Source of the DNA: Candidatus Obscuribacterales bacterium | GTDB lineage: Bacteria; Cyanobacteriota; Vampirovibrionia; Obscuribacterales; Obscuribacteraceae | Assembly (NCBI GenBank): GCA_020634035.1 | Contig: JACKCM010000002.1 | Location: forward strand, 558,001-622,000 | Direction of reading: 5' to 3' | Length of the DNA stretch: 64,000 bases | Shown here: piece after piece, positions 8,562 through 15,377 of the stretch | How the letters are laid out: each line of letters opens with the position of its first letter | Numbering within the stretch: the first letter of the stretch is position 1 | Position numbers and translations under genes: made by a program | The notes under the pieces: model-generated | What the model was told of the DNA's origin: nothing | What the model saw: only the letters and a program-made list of their open reading frames with translations | Databases searched by the model: none

Positions 8562-9380
8562 TTAAATTCTGGCCCCTTTCAACGTATCAGCGCAGGTGCA
8601 CTTGCCGCTCCGTGAAGGTATCGCTTTCACCAGATTGGCAAGAAGGGTTTGTAGTTTTTCGTTGTTTTTGGTGAAGACTTCGACCACTTCGGCGTGGGAG
8701 ACAGGATCTGAGCCGGTCTGAACGCCGCTGTCATAATCGGTTATTAAGGAGATGTTGACCACACAGAGTTCTTGCTCCTTGGCAAGGTGCACTTCTGGGT
8801 ACTGGGTCATATTGATTACTTCCCAGCCCATGGAGGAGAACCAGGCTGATTCGGCTTTGGATGAAAAACGCGGACCCTGAATAACCACGACTGTGCCATG
8901 GTCGTGCATGGTTATGCCTGCGTCCTTTCCTGCCTTATAGGCAAGATTGCGGAGTTCGGGACAATAAGGATCTGCTGAGGAGACGTGGGTGGTGCGGGGA
9001 CCGTCGTAAAAGGTGTCGATTCTGCCTGAGGTCCGGTCGACGAACTGGTCGCAGATTACGAATTCGCCGGGGGCGACGTCTTTTTGCAAGCTGCCTGCTG
9101 CGCAGGGGGCGATTAAACGGGTGACTCCCAGGGATTTCATCGCCCAGATATTGGCGCGATAGTTGATCATGTGTGGAGGCAGGGAGTGGTCGGCACCATG
9201 GCGGGGCATGAACGCGACCTTTTTGCCTTCGAGGGTGCCCACGGCGACTTTGTCGCTGGGAGCGCCGTATGGAGTCTCGACAACAATCTCTTCGTAACTG
9301 TCGAGCAATTTGTAGAAGCCGGAGCCTCCGAAAATACCGATCTCAGCCCGGGGGGCGCTGGGGGAATCAGACACTGCCAT
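8562..9380 (-). CDS. mtnP: S-methyl-5'-thioadenosine phosphorylase
   Basis: 272 residues of the PNP/MTAP family. Motifs include IGIFGGSGFY at the N-terminus, the phosphate-site PRHGADHSLPPHMINYRANI, APCAAGSLQ, and the substrate-site NMTQYPEVHLAKE. It phosphorolyses methylthioadenosine, the by-product of polyamine synthesis, to adenine and methylthioribose-1-phosphate. A spermidine-synthase-like gene lies about 10 kb away and could generate this substrate. Specificity for MTA over inosine or guanosine is inferred from the overall motif set. Confidence 0.9.
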   Translation of the reverse strand: MAVSDSPSAPRAEIGIFGGSGFYKLLDSYEEIVVETPYGAPSDKVAVGTLEGKKVAFMPRHGADHSLPPHMINYRANIWAMKSLGVTRLIAPCAAGSLQKDVAPGEFVICDQFVDRTSGRIDTFYDGPRTTHVSSADPYCPELRNLAYKAGKDAGITMHDHGTVVVIQGPRFSSKAESAWFSSMGWEVINMTQYPEVHLAKEQELCVVNISLITDYDSGVQTGSDPVSHAEVVEVFTKNNEKLQTLLANLVKAIPSRSGKCTCADTLKGARI

Positions 9381-9751
9381 GAACCTCGCTTTTATATATT
9401 AAAGGTAGCTCTTAGTAAAAGGGTTGGGGAGGTCTCATGGTAACACCTGGAGTCCTTCCTCTTGGGGGCGTAAAGAGAAATCTTTGTGAAACATGACTTT
9501 TCGGGCGCTATTCTACAGATCTAGAGTAAATCTGGTGGGCATATCGGGGGAAACCCCCATCAAATGGGAGTTGCCGGTGAATAAAATTGTCAAGAGGCGG
9601 GTATAAACTTGATGTAACCTTGATTTTGCTCGATTTCAATCTTGCAACAGGGTGTGGCTGAGAGCTCAAAATACAGTATGGCCCTTGCTTCGTATCCTTA
9701 TTAGTAAGTCGAGCTCAATCAGCCGGGTACTCTCAAAAGGTAAAACCGGAA
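9381..9751. other. 371-base intergenic region between divergent mtnP and the S41 protease
   Basis: No convincing gene is seen. It holds the mtnP promoter candidate and a GGGGG-AAA-CCCCC hairpin at 9546-9558 with no T-run after it. I recognise no riboswitch family, but the length leaves room for a regulatory leader to the protease gene. Confidence 0.5.
9391..9419 (-). promoter_or_regulatory. Candidate sigma-70 promoter of mtnP
   Basis: On the minus strand TTTACT (9419-9414) and TATAAA (9396-9391) are separated by 17 bases. The expected start point is only about 4 bases before ATG 9380, so the message would be almost leaderless, or a second promoter exists further out. Confidence 0.4.
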
Positions 9752-11086
9752 ATGTACTGGAAACTTCTATGCAGCCTGGCGTTGTTCATCTGTCTTGGAC
9801 TTGGTGGCTCCTCTTATATCTCTGTCGAGGATGTCTATCTGGCGGCTAATTCGCCCGACAAAACCAAGATCGTCTCGCGTCTAATCCTCGGTAAGAGCTC
9901 TAATCCGGAAGACATTTATGACAATGTCTGGATGCTCATAGAGGAAGATTTCTTTGACGATACCTTCAACGGTCAAGATTGGAAACGCTGGAGGCACAAG
10001 TATGACGGCAAGCTTGCCAGCATGGAGGATGCGCACAAAGCGGTGGAGACCATGCTAGCCAGCCTCGGCGATCGGTATACCCGTTTTCTAGACCGGGAGG
10101 CTTTTACCGAAGAGAAGTCCCAGATCAAGGCGGAACTCTGCGGAATAGGTGTGCAAATTGGTGTCAACAAAGAGAAGAAGATCATGGTGATCCGACCTAT
10201 CGATGGGACGCCGGCCTCACGGGCAGGGGTGATGCCCGGAGACCTGATCAACAAAATAGATGGTAAGGCTACCGAAGGTTTCACCGTGGATGATGCGGCG
10301 AAACTGATTCGGGGACCGGTGGACTCCAAGGTCAAGCTGACCATTTTACGAGGCAGCAAGAAGCTGGCGATTAATATAACCAGGGGGCGAATTCCTCTGC
10401 GTTCCGTGCAGACCGTGGAGATGATTCAACCTGAAGTCGGCTATATAAGGCTCTCGAGCTTTATCTCGAGAAATACCGATACCGAGATGGTGGAGGCAGT
10501 GAAGAAGCTGACCGGTGCAAAAGCGATGATCCTCGATCTGCGCGACAATCCGGGGGGTCTTTTGAATCAGGCAATTAAGGTATCGAATCTCTTTCTCGAT
10601 AAGGGCTACATAGTCTCTACGGTGGATAGAGACGGTTACAAAACCTCAGTACGGGTAAAGGGAGAGCCAATCTGTCGATTGCCGATGGCGGTTCTGATTA
10701 ATAAAGGCAGCGCTTCGGCATCTGAAATTACCAGCGGTGCCCTCAAGGATAATGACAGGGCCATCCTTGTTGGTGAGACGACTTTCGGCAAAGGTCTGGT
10801 GCAGGGGATTAACCGGCTCGATGACGGAAGCGGAGTTAATATCACCATCGCTCGGTATCTGACTCCGAGTGATACCGATATTAATCGCAAAGGTATTTCG
10901 CCGGATGTACTGGTGAAGGTCTCTTCGAAGGACTTTGATAATGGCAAGGGACCATGGTGGCTGGATGACAAAGATAGCGGCAGCGAGAGAAAGCCGTCCG
11001 ATATGAAAGATGCTCAGCTGAAAAAAGCGGTCGAGTTGCTTCGGGGCAAAGTCGCGGCTAAGAAGGGTTCCATAGCCATGAAATAG
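9752..11086 (+). CDS. S41-family C-terminal processing protease
   Basis: 444 residues: an N-terminal hydrophobic segment (LLCSLALFICLGLGGSSYISV), an S41 N-terminal region with YTRFLD, a PDZ domain (about 125-215, GIGVQIGV to PGDLINKIDGK), and the S41 catalytic domain. The Ser/Lys dyad is visible as Ser322 in GSASASEI and Lys347 in TTFGKGLVQ. Such enzymes trim the C-termini of exported or membrane proteins in the periplasm (or lumen in cyanobacteria, CtpA). It is followed by a BioD-like gene with a spacing of about 95 bases. I would call it CtpA-like without assigning a target. Confidence 0.9.
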   Translation: MYWKLLCSLALFICLGLGGSSYISVEDVYLAANSPDKTKIVSRLILGKSSNPEDIYDNVWMLIEEDFFDDTFNGQDWKRWRHKYDGKLASMEDAHKAVETMLASLGDRYTRFLDREAFTEEKSQIKAELCGIGVQIGVNKEKKIMVIRPIDGTPASRAGVMPGDLINKIDGKATEGFTVDDAAKLIRGPVDSKVKLTILRGSKKLAINITRGRIPLRSVQTVEMIQPEVGYIRLSSFISRNTDTEMVEAVKKLTGAKAMILDLRDNPGGLLNQAIKVSNLFLDKGYIVSTVDRDGYKTSVRVKGEPICRLPMAVLINKGSASASEITSGALKDNDRAILVGETTFGKGLVQGINRLDDGSGVNITIARYLTPSDTDINRKGISPDVLVKVSSKDFDNGKGPWWLDDKDSGSERKPSDMKDAQLKKAVELLRGKVAAKKGSIAMK

Positions 11087-11181
11087 AATCGGTAGCCGCC
11101 AGCACTTGTGGTATGCTCTGATTCCGAAGTTGTTTATTGCATGCTTTGCCTTTTGAGAGTAGATGGTGCCAGGTTGGCGAT

Positions 11182-12009
11182 ATGACCGAGATGCAAACCG
11201 GTGAATTTGAGAAATTGCGGACCATAGACAGAAATGGTGCGCGAGGACTGGTTTTCGTGGGAACCGAACCAGGATGCGGAAAGACAATGGTAATGACCGG
11301 ACTGTGCGCGGTCCTACAAGACTATGACCTGCCGATTCGAGTGATTAAACCATTAGGTGTCGGCACGCACAAAAAAGACACAGCCGAGATGACTTTCATG
11401 AGCATCGTTGGCAAAACTGCTGTGGACTATCCGTTATTGACTCTCAGATATCCTCCCATCGTTCTCGAGACTGAGTGGAAAGAGTTGATTCTGACAAGCA
11501 CCAGATCTGATATCTTCACTTTTATCGAGCTTCCCTGTACCGCTGCTACCCCAATTAGATTTGAGCAGGACCGAGATGTGTCGGCGGCATCAGGAGGCTC
11601 ATCATCTTCCAGTGCCGGGGGCAGAGCCTATACGCATAGATGGATGACCATAACCGATCTTCTGAAGGACCTTGATTTACCGGTGGTTTTAGTAGCATCT
11701 CACTCGATAGACGTGCTCGAGAAAATAGAATTTTCGATAAGCTACCTTCAATCTAGAGATATCGAAGTGACCTCAATTGTCACCGTTGAGACCAATAAGA
11801 TAATGGGTCAGGCTTTAGATGAGCGTCTGTTCGCCCATGATTTTGAGCTTATGCTCAGCACTAGATACGGTCTGCCATATCTAGGTAAACTGGCGTTCAG
11901 TCCAGTGGTAAGTGTTCCGAAGGTACGACAGGGAAATCTTAAGAAGACAATCGAGCAAGATCTGGATCTCTTGGCTTTTCGCAAGCTGATCGAATTGCCT
12001 GTAAATTGA
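11182..12009 (+). CDS. BioD-like P-loop NTPase
   Basis: About 275 residues from ATG 11182 (ATG 11137 would add 15 residues of poor quality). The front GLVFVGTEPGCGKTMVMTG is a Walker A motif of the dethiobiotin synthetase / phosphotransacetylase N-domain type, followed by PIRVIKPLG, typical of BioD-like proteins where the lysine contacts substrate. A low-complexity Gly/Ser stretch (AASGGSSSSSAGG) interrupts the middle, and a DLPVVLVASHS strand follows. No other biotin genes are near. It may be a regulatory or divergent relative and not a real dethiobiotin synthase. Confidence 0.6.
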   Translation: MTEMQTGEFEKLRTIDRNGARGLVFVGTEPGCGKTMVMTGLCAVLQDYDLPIRVIKPLGVGTHKKDTAEMTFMSIVGKTAVDYPLLTLRYPPIVLETEWKELILTSTRSDIFTFIELPCTAATPIRFEQDRDVSAASGGSSSSSAGGRAYTHRWMTITDLLKDLDLPVVLVASHSIDVLEKIEFSISYLQSRDIEVTSIVTVETNKIMGQALDERLFAHDFELMLSTRYGLPYLGKLAFSPVVSVPKVRQGNLKKTIEQDLDLLAFRKLIELPVN

Positions 12010-12036
12010 GTCCCCCTTAAGGTTTAATCCGGAGGC

Positions 12037-13128
12037 TTAAAAAGGTAGCCTTATTGGAGCTTGGCTGCAGTAGGCACGCACCTGTTCAGAGGATATGTGT
12101 TCTGAGGAACTGCAGGCTTTCAACAGCCTGCCGGGAGCCCATCTGTTTTTGTCCTGGTCGACCCAATAAATTGCGACGTACAGTTGCAGGTACTTCCAGC
12201 TGATTCCGTGAAAAATATGGTTTGTGAATTCAAGAATCGAGGATATCAAACCTGCTTTATCTAAAGCGGTGGGCTGACTGACCAGGCTGTCCAAATGTCC
12301 AGATTGTCCAGATTGGCTCTGATTGATATTAACTGATTCGTTGGTTGGACTGTTGGAACAGCTTTTCGGCTTCGGTCTGGGACTAAAAGAATTGGATTTG
12401 AGAGAATAACGATCTCCTGAATGACATTTGATCAGATCATCTAGTACAAGGTAGGTAAGGGCTGCCACCATATCTGGCACCGGTCGATCGACCATTTCAC
12501 ACAATCTATCAAATTGGACTGGATCTCGGCTTAAATGCTCAAGTATAGATTGTTCGATCTCAGGGCGCATCGACAAATCTGGCATATCAACAAGATTCTC
12601 TTCATCCTGTTCTGAATTATCCAGCTCTGTCACCGGTCTTTGCCTGGCAGGAGTTAGAATGCTGCGTTTTCTAATCTCCGATGCGAAATGATGAACTTGC
12701 GCGCAGCAGGGACTTTCACTTATTTCTGTTTCAATTACCAGCGATATCTTCTTGATGATCATCCACGCGGTTGATTGGGTTACTCCCGTTAGCTGTTCCA
12801 AACAGATTGAGCTGATTGTCAGCCCTCTATCGATGAACCAGATTGCCGCCAGCCAGGGAAGTGCTTTCCTGATTCTTGCAAAGAAGGTACCGGCGGTAAG
12901 CCAAACCTCATTGTTGCATCGATGACATTTTAAAACTCTACTGTTTTTGATCAGTTCTACTTCAACGCTCTTGCAATCTGGACAGACAAATTTGTCATCG
13001 AGTTTGTACGAACTGCCTTTTTCTGTCAGTCTATACAGAGCCAGGAGGGCTGCTTCTTCGTCCGGATAGAGCTGATTGAACTCCTGCCAGGCTTCTAAAA
13101 TTTTACTGTCTATTTCTTGATTTCTCAT
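12037..13128 (-). CDS. IS1595-type zinc-ribbon protein, probably domesticated, with winged-helix segment
   Basis: 363 residues. The N-terminus has a four-cysteine zinc ribbon (CPDC ... CHRC) followed by WLTAGTFFARIRKALPWLAA and a helix-turn-helix-like segment (LEQLTGVTQSTAWMIIKKIS). This is the order seen in front of the nuclease of IS1595-type transposases. No DDE nuclease domain follows. Instead there is a segment resembling a DprA-type winged helix (FDRLCEMVDRPVPDMVAAL), a Ser/Pro-rich linker, and a C-terminal block (ISWKYLQLYVAIYWVDQDK) like the end of transposase-derived proteins. I see no terminal inverted repeats. It is likely a DNA-binding regulator derived from a transposase. Confidence 0.6.
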   Translation of the reverse strand: MRNQEIDSKILEAWQEFNQLYPDEEAALLALYRLTEKGSSYKLDDKFVCPDCKSVEVELIKNSRVLKCHRCNNEVWLTAGTFFARIRKALPWLAAIWFIDRGLTISSICLEQLTGVTQSTAWMIIKKISLVIETEISESPCCAQVHHFASEIRKRSILTPARQRPVTELDNSEQDEENLVDMPDLSMRPEIEQSILEHLSRDPVQFDRLCEMVDRPVPDMVAALTYLVLDDLIKCHSGDRYSLKSNSFSPRPKPKSCSNSPTNESVNINQSQSGQSGHLDSLVSQPTALDKAGLISSILEFTNHIFHGISWKYLQLYVAIYWVDQDKNRWAPGRLLKACSSSEHISSEQVRAYCSQAPIRLPF

Positions 13129-13190
13129 ACTCTTTCACCCCCTGATTCGTTAACGAACCTCAGCGGGAAAAAGTTCAGTAATCATATCTA

Positions 13191-13226
13191 TCCAAAAACT
13201 CAACCGATATCGGTTGAGTTTTTGGA
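13191..13226. terminator. 36-base perfect palindrome, probable bidirectional intrinsic terminator
   Basis: Left arm TCCAAAAACTCAACCGAT, right arm its exact reverse complement. The GC core (CTCAACCGAT) is flanked by an A-run on one side and a T-run on the other, the layout of a two-way rho-independent terminator. It sits 11 bases beyond the stop of the GNAT gene and 63 bases upstream of the zinc-ribbon protein start, separating the two units. Confidence 0.75.
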
Positions 13227-13236
13227 AGTGTGAAGG

Positions 13237-13758
13237 TTAGACGGAGTTGAAAATCTCCGGATAGATCACGATACCTTTCAAAGTTTTGTCAAAACTGGCA
13301 AGTGTCTTCAGGCGAAAGTTCTCTTTCTCTACTTCAAACGCTGGAAAAATGCCAAAGTCACAGGAAACTTCGAACCCGAAGCGTCCATAATAATTGCCGT
13401 CTCCCAGGACTACGATTGCAGAGTAGCCGAGCTCGTTTGCTCTATCGCTCGATGCTTCTATTAACGCAGAACCTATCCCTGCTCTTTGCACTGCTGGTAA
13501 AACCGCCAATGGTGCCAGCGCCAGAACTCTCTCGCTTGTTGAATCGGTTAGCCTTACACTGCTCAGCAAAATATGTCCGAGTGGCACTTCTGGTTCATCA
13601 TCCCTACAAGCCACCAAGGAAAGCTCTCTGATCTTCTTGCTGGAGGACAGCAGTCCTTTTACTAAATTGCTTTCCGCATCTCTACCAAACGCAGCTCGAT
13701 GAATCTGCAAGATCTGCATAAGATCAGTCTCTTCCGACTGTCTGATTATGACTTTCAT
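13237..13758 (-). CDS. GNAT-family N-acetyltransferase
   Basis: 173 residues with the acetyl-CoA-binding signature LAVLPAVQRAGIGSALIEAS (QRAGIG loop) and the motif VVLGDGNYYGRFGFE (YGRFGF), as in YhbS-like acetyltransferases. It transfers acetyl from acetyl-CoA to an unknown amine. It is the second gene of a two-gene unit, starting 10 bases after the membrane-anchored ACP-like gene, and a strong palindromic terminator follows it. The pairing is notable but the substrate is unknown. Confidence 0.85.
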   Translation of the reverse strand: MKVIIRQSEETDLMQILQIHRAAFGRDAESNLVKGLLSSSKKIRELSLVACRDDEPEVPLGHILLSSVRLTDSTSERVLALAPLAVLPAVQRAGIGSALIEASSDRANELGYSAIVVLGDGNYYGRFGFEVSCDFGIFPAFEVEKENFRLKTLASFDKTLKGIVIYPEIFNSV

Positions 13759-13768
13759 TTCACTGATA

Positions 13769-14137
13769 TTACTTTTCGTTTTTTATATCTACTCTTGTTT
13801 TGATATAGTCTACTGCTTCACCCACGGTTTCGAGATTCCTGAATACGTTTAAGTCCAGATCGATTCCCATGTCTTTATTCAATTTAAGCGCAAGAGTGTC
13901 CTGTTCTATTTCCTGAAAGTTCAGGTCTCTTTTAAACTGAGACTTCAAGGTTATCTTATCCGTTGGCACTTTCTTTTGCTGAGAGATGGCTTCACGGGTC
14001 CTATCAAAAAGAACGAATATATTTGAGTTGTCTTCGTGATGAAATTCCTTAAGAGCCACCAGAAAGCCAGCCAGGAGTAAGAAACCCCAGAACAGTAGGC
14101 TAAAGCTTCTGTCTTTTTTTGACACCGAATTACTCAC
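13769..14137 (-). CDS. Membrane-anchored acyl-carrier-protein-like domain lacking the phosphopantetheine serine
   Basis: 122 residues. One N-terminal membrane helix (about 12-30, FSLLFWGFLLLAGFLVALK) is followed by a segment (41-116) that reads like an acyl carrier protein: VPTDKITLKSQFKRDL, then MGIDLDL, then ETVGEAVDYI. Where ACPs have D-S-L, this has Q75-E76-I77, so the attachment serine is replaced by glutamate and it cannot carry phosphopantetheine there. It is co-transcribed with a GNAT acetyltransferase. Family assignment is from pattern similarity and should be confirmed by profile search. Function unknown. Confidence 0.5.
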   Translation of the reverse strand: MSNSVSKKDRSFSLLFWGFLLLAGFLVALKEFHHEDNSNIFVLFDRTREAISQQKKVPTDKITLKSQFKRDLNFQEIEQDTLALKLNKDMGIDLDLNVFRNLETVGEAVDYIKTRVDIKNEK

Positions 14138-14422
14138 TTCCTCTTATAAACTCCAGATGAGAGCTAAATTATTTTAGATCTTTCGATCACTCCGGTCGAT
14201 GATAGTAGCTAGGTTCTTCTTATCGCAAGTCTATTCTCCCAAGCTTTGAGTTTCTCCTATTGAGGATGTCAGCAGTTCCATGCACCAGAAGTCTCCAAAA
14301 GAATCATCTTTTCGGACGAAGGCAGAGAAATAAAGATATCTAGACTATATCTCAGTTGCTTTTTCCTGCCATGGTAAAAAAGGCTTCTCTGTTATTTTCC
14401 GCTTTCGATCCGGCTGCCTGCT
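14138..14422. other. 285-base divergent intergenic region
   Basis: It lies between the ACP-like gene (minus) and the PPDK regulator (plus). It is AT-rich and should hold both promoters, but I could not pick convincing -35/-10 pairs. No RNA gene is recognised. Confidence 0.4.
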
Positions 14423-15274
14423 TTGAAAGAGATTGCCAACTCCGATACATTAAGAGATTCCCGGGATGATCATCGTGAGCTGATTATTTTCACCCTTTCA
14501 GATTCCAGTGGAGAGACAGCCGAGTCGGTCGCTCGTGCAGCAGTGGTTCAATTTCCCCCGGGGCGCGCTTCTATCTATCGCCTGCCCCAGGTTAAGACGC
14601 TGAAGCAGATAGAGTCTCTGGTGCGTGAGGTTTCGGGTGACAAAGCCGTTATCGCCTACACCCTGGTACTTCCTGAGTACCGCGAAACCCTTGAGCGGGA
14701 GGCGCGAAAATACAACATCGCCACCATCGATTTGCTCGGTAGCTTAATTGATAAAGTCTCCCAACTTACCGGTCAGGCACCGCTTTCACAACCTGGCAGA
14801 CTTCATCTTCTCGATGAAAGCTACTATCGACGCATCGAGGCACTCGAATTTGCGATTCGCTTCGATGACGGCAAGAATCCTGATGGTTTGCTCGAAGCGG
14901 ACGTTATCCTGATAGGTGTCTCCAGAACCAGCAAGACCCCAAACTGCATCTACCTTGCACATCATTATGGTCTCAAAGCCGCCAATGTCCCCCTCGTCTA
15001 TGGCGTGGACCCCCCTCTCAATCTTTATCAGGTGCCATCCAGAAGAATCGTCGGACTTCACCTAGAGCCGGTGCTGCTGCAAGAGATTCGATCCGCCAGG
15101 GCCCAGTCATTGAAGATGCCCGGCGTCAACGACTATGCCGATCTGGACAGAATACGCGAGGAAGTCCGCTATGCAAGAAAGACATTCAGAGAGTTGAAGT
15201 GTCATATCATCGATGTTTCGGCGAAAGCCATTGAAGAGATCTCAAGCGAGGTCTACCTCCATCTTCGGCAATAG
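14423..15274 (+). CDS. Pyruvate, phosphate dikinase regulatory protein (DUF299 kinase/pyrophosphorylase)
   Basis: 283 residues from TTG 14423. The N-terminus IFTLSDSSGETAESVARAA is the hallmark of the family, and the nucleotide-binding loop GVSRTSKTP is present, followed by NVPLVYGVDPP. These bifunctional enzymes inactivate PPDK or PEP synthase by ADP-dependent phosphorylation of an active-site threonine and reactivate it by phosphorolysis. The gene lies 103 bases upstream of ppdK on the same strand, so PPDK is the almost certain target. Length and motifs are normal. Confidence 0.93.
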   Translation: MKEIANSDTLRDSRDDHRELIIFTLSDSSGETAESVARAAVVQFPPGRASIYRLPQVKTLKQIESLVREVSGDKAVIAYTLVLPEYRETLEREARKYNIATIDLLGSLIDKVSQLTGQAPLSQPGRLHLLDESYYRRIEALEFAIRFDDGKNPDGLLEADVILIGVSRTSKTPNCIYLAHHYGLKAANVPLVYGVDPPLNLYQVPSRRIVGLHLEPVLLQEIRSARAQSLKMPGVNDYADLDRIREEVRYARKTFRELKCHIIDVSAKAIEEISSEVYLHLRQ

Positions 15275-15377
15275 ATAGTCGGGTGATTTTCATTCAAAAC
15301 TAATTCGCTTTGGTGTTTTAAAACGGAATCAATAATTCAGGTGACCTATAGACTTCGTTAATTCAAGGAGAGAGAAG

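Noticed and set aside
9546..9558. GGGGG-AAA-CCCCC hairpin as a terminator or riboswitch
   Set aside because: No T-run follows it and it matches no riboswitch core I know.
12037..13226. An active insertion sequence around the zinc-ribbon protein
   Set aside because: No DDE nuclease domain, no terminal inverted repeats and no target duplication; the 36-base palindrome fits a terminator between genes.
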